Source of the DNA: Phoebastria nigripes
Lineage: Eukaryota > Chordata > Aves > Procellariiformes > Diomedeidae
DNA: 64,000 nt
Assembly (NCBI GenBank): GCA_035582835.1
Contig: JAYKAV010000415.1
Location: forward strand, 30,978-94,977
Direction of reading: 5' to 3'
This document shows, one piece after another, positions 49,347-60,976 of this stretch. Positions within the stretch are counted from its first letter, which is position 1; each line of letters starts with the position of its first letter. Under the pieces are notes generated by a model. That model worked only from the letters and a program-made list of their open reading frames with translations. It ran no database searches and was not told the DNA's origin. The translations under genes and the position numbers were made by a program.

Positions 49347-52300
49347 GTAAGGAAAGGGCAGCAGAAATTAAATTACTCTCTGAGGTTTCAAGTCAGATTT
49401 CTTCCTAAAGTCCTGAAAACCCACTCTAGACCTACCAGTGCACTTGTCAGAAGTGGTCTAATACTTTCTAGGTCTGTTTTCCTAAAGCTAATTCCATATG
49501 AGCATTAGGGCAGTTATGGGAATGTACCGGTAACAACTGAAAACCCACGGTGAGTTCAGACAAATGAGGAAAGATATAGGTGTAGGAAAAACCGACCTTC
49601 TAAAAATTCCCCTGAAGCACTACTCCTGTATGGCATTATTTTTACCTTTGACTCTCTGGAGCTTCAAGGAGCAAACACCATCTGCTAAAAGCATAGATAG
49701 AGAGGGAAATAAAACCGTATCTGGAAAACAAAGCCCTCTTCTGTAGTTGTACATGTCTTCAAACAGCTTCTCTGATACTTTCAGCTTCCCCTTAACATAA
49801 TTTCCATATTAATTCCACGCAACAACTGACTGCTCAGTGGAGCTCACGGTNGTTCTCCTGCTACCTCTTACTTACCACTTAAATAAAAAAAAAAAATGAA
49901 CCGCTATTTTTTTTTTTCGAAGGAGGTACAAATCATCAGAGCAGTAGATAGCCTGTACTTGCCATTTTTTGGATGCATGCTTTCCTGCTCTTCTGGAGAA
50001 AGGTCCTTTCTCAGGCGAAGTAGAAGTATACAGCATACTGCTTATATTTATTGACCTTGATGATGTTGTGTATACTTATAGAGGTAAAGTTTAACAAATA
50101 ACAATTACAAGATATATTTCTTATACCTAAGGCAAATAATGGAGAAGCAGTCAGAGAATTAAATGTTTCCTTTATGTTAAGAATAGAAAACCGGTAGTCA
50201 GTTCTCTGGTGCTCACTGACCTATGATAATTTAACTGGCATATAGTGATACTTTTGCCTCAAAGGGTTATTCTTGAATGCCACATTAAATTGCTGTGGCA
50301 AACTATAGATAGCCTAGAAATGCCCCAAAGCCTGCTGTGTACACTACTCCACACTCACNGTGCTATTCACCCAAAGCTACATCAAACTCGAAAGGCCAAT
50401 CTGATCCACTCTTTTCCTTCCCTTGCCCTTTTTAATACTCTCTGCTGCTTTCTTAGTCTGCTGATTGTTTTCTTGACATGCTTTATTCCTTCCCCTAGCC
50501 TGTCTGTTATTCTCCAACATTGTTTTCTTAACAGTAATACCTGAAGTTACACTGAGCAGCAGTGCTTTGGTAGTATGTGCTGTTTTTTTCCTTAGTAGAG
50601 TTTTTGAGACTTTTTTTCCTTTTGTTTCCTTTCTCTTCTCTCCCCTTCACTGACCCTGTTTATCTACCCGTCACTGATTTCAGTTTGAGAGGAAATCTGT
50701 AAGATATCATGATCTCCCATATTCTCTTCCTGAATCCTGCCTGAAACAGTAAGCACTAGCGTACTATTTGGAAAACAGTGTTATAACCCCATTTTTCTCG
50801 GATTCTTTTTCTTTTATCTTTGCTATTTACAGAAGTCTGAGACATGCTCTAAGCTAATGTTGCCATGGTGTTGTCTCAGATAGGGTCTGGTATCCTCCCA
50901 AGGAGGTGTGTGGGTAGCTCTTTTCCTGAAGTTTAAAGGCACACCATTGACGTTTTTCTCCCTCATGGCCATTTCAAATGTGTAGAGAAGAACAACCAAA
51001 CCATCAAACTGATTTCATTGAGCAGGGGTCAATCCAACATCTGCCTTGTGTACATTGTGCCTGGATAAACACTGATATATTCAGCACTGATATATTCTGA
51101 TGCTGCCATTATCATTTAATGTATTTTACAAACAAAGAGCTCATAGATGAGAATCCAGGGATTAGCTGGGCATATGGATTTATTTTTAATTTTTGATGCA
51201 GGTGGTTAATCCTACTGAAGACGGGTCTGAATTTTTTCTTTAGCTGATCATTCTCACCTCTACTTAACCAAACACATTTTCACAAAAATGTTGTTCACCT
51301 TCCCTACCCTGGAATTTTAGAATTTCTGTGTATATTTAGACATAATTATTTATCAAAATATTGTATTAATGAAAATACTTTAACAGTTTACAGCACTCTT
51401 ACAGAGTGCTTACTTTTTTTGTTAATAAGTTCTCAAAAGCTGTTGTAAACATTTTAATTTCATGACAAAACCCAAGATTTTCAATCCTATTTTCTGAAAT
51501 CAAGGAGTGCTTCACTTAATATTTTTGATAAAACTATATTTTAATAGAAAAAGCTCTAGGTTGTAGTGCTTGTTAAAATATGTCAAAATAAAAATCTAGC
51601 AAAGACAAGATAATAACCAAACCTTTGCTGTATAATATTATCCATTCCCTTATGGCTTGTGCATAAAATATCTGCCTATTTTTGTTATTCAATCTAATTA
51701 TGCAATAGCTTCCTAGGAAATGTTTTTCACTGAGTAAATTGTTATGGAAATCTATTGTTAGCTATCACCAGCATTTCTGTCCTTAGTGCTGTTTTATATT
51801 CTTGTCTACAAACAGAATTTATAACTGAAAACGTGATGGTATCTTGCCATGAAAAAAACATGTACTAATCTGAGGACTGGTATTTTAATCATCTCAATTG
51901 CGCCTGAAAAAATGGCAGACTTCTGGTATTTGACTTCTGCTGTTTTAACTTTTGACCCTTGTGTTTAAACATTAGCTGTCTTACCTGACTATAGCGATCT
52001 CAGGCTTAGCAAAAAGAGAGAATGGTTTTAGTGGGATTTGAATGTTTGAATTTGTTTTTTAAAAAAAGGCCTGTCTTCAAAAAGGGAAAAAATACATTTT
52101 TCATATTAATAAAAGTAAAGATTTAAAAATTCTGAGGGCTGTAAACATCACTTTGAAAGCTGCTAGTAGGAAAGATGACATAGTCACAAACCTCCTCCCT
52201 GCATTTTTATTGATAAGGAGATAGGTGAGAGTGAAACACTACAAGTCTTGCAGGCTTTTGCTGATTTTTACTAATGTCAGAAGTTATGTTAATGTATTTT

Positions 52301-53853
52301 AAAGTTAAACACAACTTTTCAAAACCCAAAGCTTTGTTCTGATTGCAATTTTTTGTTCCAAGCTCACAGTTGCATTTTCATTTCTATATGTCCAGTTTTA
52401 ATTGCCTACATTGAGCTTTGATATTCAATTCAGCAGACAAAATGTCCACACTTAAAAATCAGAGCTANCTTAAATTCTACCAAAAGAAAAATTACAAACA
52501 AGCTGAGAAGTCCAACATTATATTTTTTCATTCACGCAGGTAGCTTTGGCTGGTTTTAGTGGTGCTTCTCGTAGAATTAAGAATCTCATTACTTGGATAT
52601 TATGGGTCACAATGATGTCAGCTCATTTAAAATGCAGGTGCAGAATCTGAAACATTTTCCAAATTGCATTTTAGAAAGGAATATTTTCTAAGATGCATTT
52701 TTAACTGTGTTATCTTTCTTACCTCTTGGAGTTAAAAATGTGTTAAAAATGTGACAGCCCAAAAGTACAAGTCCTTGTCACTTTCTCTTATCCAGTAATC
52801 TTAAGTATTTTTAATTAAAATATTGTAGTATTCAGTACATCAGGAATAATTAGTCTGCAGCTATAAAAAGAAATCTGTTATATAGTCTATAATGAAAAAA
52901 TATTTTAAAACTGTGTGAAATATAATGAGCACTGCACACTGCAGAGTAAGGTGTTCTCAACTGCAGTGTTTGATCACTTAGTTTTTCCAAAAGAACAGTA
53001 AATGGACTATTTTGTTGTCATACATCTCTTCTTTTTTTTCCTTTTTCTTTGATAAACATGTATCTGTGTCAGCGGTTGTGTTAAAGATAGCATGGAATTA
53101 CGTCTTTTGTATTGGGCTGCAATTTTTGTGACGCTCCTTAGTTTATGGGGGAGTTATTTCTGTGCTCTTTAGCTCCAGAATAAGATACCTGTCAGAAAGA
53201 ATTCCAGTCCTGTGTCTGTGTATAGCTACACCCCTTACCTTGCTTTGTGTCTCATCTGAAGCAACTGCTTTCTACTCCTCCATACACGCAGGTTTCTTTC
53301 CTATGGAACCGTAGACAGAGTGGTAAGTGGGGCTTTCTGCATGCCCTGACCTTACCCCGGTGTGAAGGCAGGATGTTATCAGGACACGGAAGCTCCCATG
53401 GGCTTTGTGCTCACCACTCTGGATACAGCCTTTGGTATCTATCTAAGCACTGCAGATAAGTGCTGAGACCTTGAAGTTGATTTGATATTCTGTGGGAAGC
53501 AATTGTAAAGAGCAAAGGACGGGCTTAATGTGCTCCCGGTAGCAGTGCTGCCGAGGAGACGTGCGGTTGCATTCTCTCCTAGTTGGAGTTTCCCAAGTGT
53601 TCTGCTGCTTGGGAGAAAAAAATTCAAGGCCTCAAAGAAATAATGTCCTTTTAGGAAATGTGTACACAGGCACACAGTAGCAATACAGCCAGAAGACTTG
53701 GTCAAGGAGAAATTTCTCATATTTTTCCACTAGCCATAATTTTTTTCTGCTGAACCTTTGTCTTTTTAATTTAACCTTATATTATTTGCCTTTAAAAAAA
53801 TGCAGTGACTAAACTCACTATGTTTTCTGCTTACCATTTCAAATTGTTTCTAG
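49347..53853. other. AT-rich DNA without a recognisable gene
   Basis: The stretch about 51100-52900 is particularly AT-rich and free of recognisable repeats. Whether it is conserved cannot be told from one sequence. Contains a 15-bp tandem duplication at 51070-51097 and Ns at 49851, 50359 and 52468. Confidence 0.5.
51070..51097 (+). repeat. 15-bp tandem duplication, about 1.9 copies
   Basis: CACTGATATATTCAG (51070-51084) is followed directly by CACTGATATATTC (51085-51097). Confidence 0.9.
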
Positions 53854-53906
53854 CTAAATCTTTGGAAACATCAGAAGATGACTGAAATGTCTGATGAAAT
53901 TAATAG
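53854..53906 (+). other. Candidate internal exon, 53 bp (plus strand)
   Basis: Acceptor TTCAAATTGTTTCTAG with a plausible branch point (around CTAAACTCA, 53811-53819) precedes it. Donor AATAG|GTAAGA follows. One frame is open (LNLWKHQKMTEMSDEIN). Another good acceptor lies only 67 bp downstream of the donor, too short for a comfortable intron, so at most one of the two is likely to be used with its present partner. Confidence 0.2.
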
Positions 53907-53973
53907 GTAAGATTATGGGTGGTTGTTTTCATCTGAGAGTGATGTCATTGCTACCTGTGTAATTGTTTTGCAG

Positions 53974-54094
53974 CGTGTGCTCCTTGGAGAGCTGCAAATG
54001 GAAATACATGCACTGCCCAGCAGGATCACAAGGAATAAGGAATGAATCTCAGAGGACCTGAATGAGGGCCCTTCACAGAGTCATGATATATTAG
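53974..54094 (+). other. Candidate exon, 121 bp (plus strand)
   Basis: Acceptor GTAATTGTTTTGCAG precedes 53974 and a moderate donor TATTAG|GTAATT follows 54094. Each frame meets a stop before the donor, so it would be a noncoding or last coding exon. It is immediately downstream of the 53854-53906 candidate. Confidence 0.18.
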
Positions 54095-57000
54095 GTAATT
54101 TCTCATTTTCACGATTATTTTCACAAATTCTTCACATAAAAACAAAAAAAATCCATAGAAGTAAGTACAAGACAGTTCTACCAAAGTCGTTCCAGTACCC
54201 AGTTTTTCCTTCTGTGTTTTATTTCTCCTGACAGCAAACTAGAAAACCCAAACCCATTATGTCATAAGAATGCACTCAGCCCTGCTACCGGTGTGGTGGT
54301 TAGACAGAGGAAAGGAGTGCAGAAGAGAGCAGAGATAATTGTAGGTGATTTGAGATCTAAAACTCTAGCATGTTTAGCATGTATAAACAGAACAAATGCC
54401 TTTTCTACATTTGAAAGCATAGAACAAGTTATTTTTAAGTTACAGAAACACAAGCATTGAGTTACTGTACTTGTAATCTCCAACCAAGATGAAAAATGTG
54501 TTGAAGATAGAAGACAAGTTTTGATTAATAGTCTGGGGGGCGGGGGGGGGAAATCCCTATTAACCAGTGTTACGGTTCTTACAGGCCAGAAATATATGCA
54601 TTTAGATTTATAATGATTGCCTTTGGGTTAGAGAAAAACAAACCAGCACTCCTTAGCTAATACAATGTGGCTGTTCAGCCTGTCAAAGTTCACTACATTG
54701 ACCAGCAGGCTCTTTGGTATTGAACCTGCAGCCTATCAAGCTCAGAAATCAAGAGTTTTATCTACCAGGTGACAAATGGTAATGGAAAGGAAGAGGATCA
54801 GAGACAACCCTCAGAAGAAAAGTAGCTGACACAGAGAGCCCAGGCAGCACTGACATATTGGGAAACATATGCTTGCAGAATTCAAGAACTTAGCTGCAAA
54901 ATTCTTCATTCATACCTCAAACATGTCATAGAAATATAATTCAGCTTAATAATGTGTGGATTTTTTCTTTTGGAGTTTTCATCAGTCTATAGAGAACAGA
55001 TTTTAGAACACCATTCTTTGTCTTACATTTGTAATTTTGCTTTCTATTACAGAAAATCAAAATACAGTCTTGTTTCTACCACCCACGCTCTCCTGAAAAA
55101 TTGTGTACATCCATTAATCCTGATATCATGGTCATGTCTCAATTTTGTGTTTAGAAGGAAGCAATTAATACATTCACATCCCTCGAAAGAGCATTTGTAG
55201 CTTACCTTCATTCTCCCTTTGCACATACCCACGCATTTTCTTCAAGTTCCTTCGGGTCTTGCTAGCTTCTCACTGAGATCACCTAAAACAGAGAAAGGTA
55301 GAGATAAAACATACCCTGTTATTAAATAATTCTCCATAATAAAATAATCCAGAATAGTGGTACAGAGATTGACTTCTCCTGTCAGTCAGAAGATCATGAG
55401 GTGATTGACAAATGAGAGGATACATGATAAGAAGAAAAAAAAAAAGCCAGAACTCTGAGGTAATGAAAACTTCCACACTGCTGGATTCGGACCATGCTCG
55501 TGCTATTTGGTATTCACTGATTTCTCTCACACTTCTGCTCTGTGCTGTCAGCCAGTAGCTCCTTTTTTTCCCCAGCTGTGCATCTGTGAAAAGTCCTTCA
55601 TGCTGTAGCATTTTCATTAATCTCAGCACTAACTTCATAGCACTATAAAGTTCATAATATGAAAAGGGAAGAATCTAGTAATAATGTTTTTAAAAAAAAT
55701 CTTGAATATGGACAAGGCTCAAGCTTCTCAATGACTAAAGTAGTTTCTAAGGGAGCTCCAGAGTTATGTGAATACATATTAATTTTTGCACAGATGTTGG
55801 GAGAACACCTGCAGTTAGAACAACTCCCACATATTACAAAACCAAAATAAGTAGAAAGGTGTTGGTTTTGGATGGCTTTGATTGTGTGTGTGGTTGGTAG
55901 CTTCAAGGAATGACTGAAAGGATGTGATCCCATCATGGCCTGGGCATAATGATGGTGTCATTACTTAGTAGGAGTTGCCCAAGTGAAAGCTGAGTACAGA
56001 TGTCATTCGCTTTTTTTAGAAATGTATACACAGAGACAGGTGAGGAAAAAATGTTTCCCACCCATAGCATTCCATAATTAAAGGCGTAAGGCAATGTTTT
56101 GAGAACTCATCCATGGTGCACGGGTGCGAAGAAAAGGTGCAGTAAACCAAGAAGTAGCTTATTGGCAAAAGAGAATGTGATTCCTGTTGATGACAAAAAT
56201 TTCGGTTAAAATTATTGCAACCTGCCACGTTTCCACTTTAACGTTATAATTTCATATACGACACTGGGGACAAAGAAACCTGTTGCCCTTAAACGGTTTC
56301 TTTGATTCACTTTCATTGCAATTCACATTTTCTCTGTGGTAACCAATCAGACATTAGAAGATACATTCTCTCCACTATCATCTTCTGCACAGAGTCTTAG
56401 GGGAACATTTATTTTGAAAAACATGGCGGAGAGACAGGCTGCACTTGTTTGGGGTTTTTTCACTATGGAAGCTGTAGGATTTGTGATCCCTTTCCAGGAA
56501 ATAATCCGCATTATTTTAGAAAACACATTTAATGACAATACTTAACAAAAACCAAATGTACACCTTCTAGTTCAGCAAAACCAGCACAAAATGGATTCTT
56601 TTGTTGGAAGATGACATGGCATTTTCCCCCTCTTGTTTCTCTGTAAATATCGTGCTAAACTGTTAAGGAAGTAAGGTAGCTGAGATGATGGATAGTAGGT
56701 GGATCTGATTGCATTATAGTGGGGGAAGAAAACACGCAAATTCTAATCATCTCTGACTTCAAGGCTTTCAGAGGTTCTCTTTTGGTTTGTTTTCTTTTTT
56801 TAAAGACATTTCTCTTCTTTGTCCCCATCCTTGTAACCTTTTTAGCTAGGGCTAAGGAGCAACTGTATTACCCTATTAGCACAAGCCAGAGCTCCACCTT
56901 CTGTGCTAGTATCTTGCTACACTGCTGTTTGTGCTGTTAATCAAAACCAAAAGCAGGCACTTTGTTTCCAGAGCTCAGGTTTTTATCCTGAGCCTTGTGA

Positions 57001-58754
57001 CATTTGTTGTTTCTGCTTCAAAGCCCCACACCGTCAAGAGGGAGCTCCGTGGGACAGGACGACGTCGATTTCTCTGGTGTGGGTGGTGGCACTGTGTCAG
57101 GCTGGTGGCAGGGCGCAGTGTTGCTCTGCGATGTACGCAAGCCCCGGCAATTTCAGCCTCTGACCTATGGAATAAGGTTAGTCATTTTCCACTGCACAGC
57201 AATGCTGTAACTCCCTCCCCAGAGTCATAAGGCTCTTCAAAACCTGAGCACTCCTCTCTTATTACTATGCTTGAGATTCCCGACCTTATTAGTGCCTGCA
57301 GGGTGTGAGCCGAAATCTCTCGAGCAGAGGTAGCGGCTCAGAGGCACTGACTGTAGGTGTGATCACCGGAGCTTTGTAGGTTTTTAGTCTGGGCCGTTTG
57401 CTCATCTCCACCTAACAGACAAATATGTTTATTAATAAAACTGTATGAATAGAGGAATGAAGAATGACACTGACGTTAAAATGAACATAATAATATAAAG
57501 GCAACTTTTTCCAGCCCTCTAAGTAGAATTGCGTTAGTGAGAATTTCTAGCAGTACAGGTTTTTGTTTTATTACAACAAGCATTAGTATGAGTGCCTGAA
57601 CGCTGTACGTTTGTAAAACATCATCTTCAAGGGTGCACCATTATACTCTAAGTGCTAGTATTATTTTAAAAGAAACTGTATTGCTTTTAACATTTTCATT
57701 ATGTATAGAAGTCATAATGAGACACAAAGCTATGTTTGCTAATATGTCTCTTCTGTACTTTCACAGAGCAGAATTTTAAATATTTACAGCAATAAGTGTT
57801 TATGTTCAGGAATTTTGCTTTGACAATGCAAATTCCTTACATAAGGTTGAAAGACTTTAATTCAGAGCCTAGAAGTAAAATGCAGTTGTCTTACAGCCCT
57901 AGCTTTTGTTGTACCTTACATGAATCTACCAAATGATATCTGTTTTCACCTTCCTGTGCTTGTTTCTCTGATCCCTGTCTAAAAAATTACTAACCCAACA
58001 AAGCACCTCACCAGTGCGGCAGTGAAATGATTGGTGCCTATTCACGGAAAACGCCTGAAAGCTGTAACTGTCCAAAAGTGTACCGAGTATCAGATTTGTA
58101 ATCCCGCTCTGCTGACAGCTTAACTGTTGCTTCTGAAAAGGAGTTTGCAGCACAGAGAGAAGGAAAAGGCCTCACGACAATCTGCACAATCCTACATTAT
58201 TTACTACCTATCTGTATAGCACAGCTTCAGCTGGCAGGGAGAGTTAGGGCTGAGAATGAGAGATGCGTACTGCTGCTGTGAGAAATGTAAATAAGATTAG
58301 AGTTGCCAGTCCCTGCTGAGAGGTAAATTTCTTTTCCAGAAGCGGAACACACCTTTTCTTTGAAACAGCATCTTTGTTCGTGGGAACTGCTAGCCTGCAT
58401 CCATCTGCCACGCTTAAACCCTGGACCTTGTAAATAATCTCTGCTCGTTGAGTGCAGCTATGACAAAAAATGTAACGTCTTCTTGTTCTGCATGTCTAGG
58501 AACTAATCTTCCCTCGGCAGCGAACTTGTGGTCTGTCAGCCTGAGTTCCTTTTCATTTATATACTTATTTTGCTCAGCACAGATGAGGGTGAAGAGGGGA
58601 AGCACAAGGGGGAATTCACAGAGTAAACAAACCGTACCTAACAGCCGGGGTGATCAGCTTGCAAGTGTAGCTAAAAGATGTCTTCTGCTACAGCTCTCCT
58701 GACACACTATTGCTGTTCCTGCGTTGCTGACGGGATTCATGTTCTAATGGGTGA
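54095..58754. other. DNA without a recognisable gene
   Basis: The longest frame is 119 codons (55279-55638, minus), unrecognised. A GC-richer patch at about 57000-57170 is open in all three plus frames, which reflects composition. A G-rich run lies at 54535-54550. Confidence 0.5.
54535..54550 (+). repeat. G-rich run (six Gs, C, nine Gs)
   Basis: Potential G-quadruplex or slippage site; exact length is unreliable in draft assemblies. Confidence 0.8.
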
Positions 58755-58786
58755 ACCAGGTGTTCACCTGGTACACCATGTACCAG
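58755..58786. repeat. Overlapping inverted repeats with E-box cores
   Basis: ACCAGGTG (58755-58762) and its reverse complement (58765-58772) are 2 bp apart. CTGGTAC (58768-58774) and its reverse complement (58780-58786) overlap this with a 5-base loop. The first pair contains CAGGTG and CACCTG, E-box forms bound by ZEB and Snail family factors. Confidence 0.85.
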
Positions 58787-60486
58787 ATACCAGTACAACC
58801 TGGGTGGGATGAATGTTCGAGTTGATAGAGCTATCGCGACTGGCCAATCGAAGAAATTATCTATTTGAGGATGGGATTGCAGATCTAAAGTTTACTACGG
58901 CTACCCATGGCCATACTCCAGTATGCTTTGCAAGTGGTTAATGTTGAAGGCTACTCAGACTTCAGCTAGATCAGAAAATTCTTGGCCAAAGGGCATAATA
59001 TAGTAGTTCTCTGGTAAATGCAAGTTTTTTTCTGTTTTGGGTTTTAATGCAGAGTGTATCTTTCTTTCTTTTCCCTGAAGTACAGCATGTTTTCAAGCAA
59101 TCTAAGAGATTGCCACTCTCCTAAAATACAACATCATGCTGAAGCTGTTATGCTGAATCTGAAATGTGTAATAAATGGACTAGTTTGCTGACATTTAAAG
59201 AAAGATAGAGACAGTGTGCCTCTCTTCAGGCTTTTTGGGAAAAGAGGGTTTGTAATGGCCTCTCAAGACGCTTGTTTGAGGAAAGTTTGTATTTAAAAGT
59301 CAGGCATGCCAAACATTTTACACAATTGAGACTGACTTACAAATACCTCAATTATCAACCAACGCAATGGGAATCTATACTCTGCAGCCTGTCAAATAAT
59401 TGGCCTTTACCACAGAAGCAGATATTGAAGGAAAGGAGAGAAAATAATTAATGGTTGTTGTAAGTAATCTCTGCTGGTAACGCTTTTTTTCCTCAGTGAG
59501 CCCTTGGGGAAACTAATAAACTGTGAAACTTTGCAGCTAATTCCACCCCAGCGGTGTCAAATACCTAGACCGGAGCTTGCCACCTCTCCTGCCAAAATAG
59601 GCCACGTGGTCTGGCTATAAATCCACAGAAAGCCCTCTTCTTTCCATGCGTCTAAACGTATGCCCAGAGTCTCTCTCGTGCATGGCTACATGCATTCATA
59701 CCATCACATAGCTGGATACACCCCTCTATCGTGGCCAGATGCAGATCTCTCTCTCCTTGTGCTTCAGTTCACAGCGTAATCCTTGCCTTTCATGTGCACG
59801 TCACCGTCACCCTGTTAGCCCCGTCAAACAAGCTGCCTCCTCTCTGACAAAGGGTCTGAGACCCTGGAGCCTCATCACAGTGCCACATCCAAGGTAGCTC
59901 AAAAAAGCCAGCAGGCTTTTAGGCTGTGAGCAACCGGAATAACTCACATAGCCTGAAGCCTACTTCCCACCTGCTTGCTGGGACAGCTGTCCTCGGGAGG
60001 ATGTGTCACTTCAGCCACTCCTTCTCCAGCCTACCTGGAGCCATGGCTTCGCTTGTATTTCAGCTTGGGGTGAGTCTCTCGCTGAGATTTTTAAAGGTGC
60101 AGAGGAGTGTGTTCCAGAGAAAGCTCGCTTTCTGCCTAAGGCCATGAAAATGTTGCCATTAAATTCTGTCCGTGTTCCGAATATTTATAAAAGATTAGAT
60201 TTAAGATGTGATAACAGTTTCTGAGAAGTATTGGAATTGCTCACAGCGGTCAAAATCACTTCTTACCATAGATGTTGTGCTGATTCTCCAATTTTCCACA
60301 CTCAGTGAGCGTTCCTGGCTAGGTCATCAATGTCACTGATCCGAAGCAAATGATTTTTTTTCTTTGCGGAGTGAATGAGACATTACCACAAGCTGTATTT
60401 GTCTCTCCTGAGAATTTCTATGTATCCATATGTGAAATACTTGTCCAATAGGTATACAACCCTGCAATCTTATGCATACCCACCAG
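58787..60486. other. DNA without a recognisable gene, rising GC toward the CpG block
   Basis: Frames of up to 84 codons only, none recognised. CpG and GC content increase toward 60.4 kb, as expected on the flank of a CpG island. Confidence 0.5.
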
Positions 60487-60786
60487 GTCGTGCTACTGAA
60501 ATGAACGGGTTAATCTTTTTGCCGCTGCGAGTCACGCGATGTCCCTGCATCCTCGGGGAAGTCCAACTCGCGTGACAGCGGTGAAGAGCGGCAAAACAAG
60601 CATCATTCCCTTTTTGCACTGAACAAGAAACCTTACCCCCACGGTGACACCTGCGCGGGGCCCCAGCCCCCCCCCGCACCACCCCTGACTCGAGACCCTC
60701 TCGCCTCGCACCCCCGCTGCCTTCCTCGCGTCTGGTAAAACACCCGAAAACCCCACCTGAGAAGGAAGCGGCCGGACACCCCCCCC
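60487..60786. promoter_or_regulatory. CpG-rich block, probable CpG island cut by an assembly gap
   Basis: I count 24 CpG dinucleotides in these 300 bases, far above the rest of the window, along with C runs such as 60668-60676. The block ends at the N gap. In bird drafts, GC-rich first exons and promoters often fall into such gaps. On the minus strand a strong splice donor, GTGGGG|GTAAGG, has its exon side ending at 60637, which would fit an exon 1 transcribed toward lower coordinates from inside the gap or block. A plus-strand gene starting here is equally possible. Confidence 0.55.
60637..60786 (-). other. Candidate first exon (minus strand), 5' end unknown
   Basis: The part of the CpG block upstream of the minus-strand donor at 60637|60636. 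Minus-strand frames are open across much of it, but no protein family is recognised; it may be 5' UTR. The transcription start could be in the gap. Confidence 0.2.
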
Positions 60787-60976
60787 NNNNNNNNNNNNNN
60801 NNNNNNNNNNNNNNNNNNNNNNNNNNNNNNNNNNNNNNNNNNNNNNNNNNNNNNNNNNNNNNNNNNNNNNNNNNNNNNNNNNNNNNNNNNNNNNNNNNNN
60901 NNNNNNNNNNNNNNNNNNNNNNNNNNNNNNNNNNNNNNNNNNNNNNNNNNNNNNNNNNNNNNNNNNNNNNNNNNNN
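60787..60976. other. Assembly gap, 190 Ns
   Basis: The run of N follows a poly(C) stretch. The true length may differ from 190. Confidence 0.99.

Noticed and set aside
55279..55638. 119-codon minus-strand open frame
   Set aside because: Part of it is low-complexity and hydrophobic; no family features.
56903..57230. Three overlapping open frames around 57.0-57.2 kb
   Set aside because: All three frames being open together points to GC-rich composition, not coding.
58737..58990. Possible decayed gene or transposon in the CpG-bearing stretch after the inverted repeats
   Set aside because: Translation in the frames I tried gave stops and no family resemblance.
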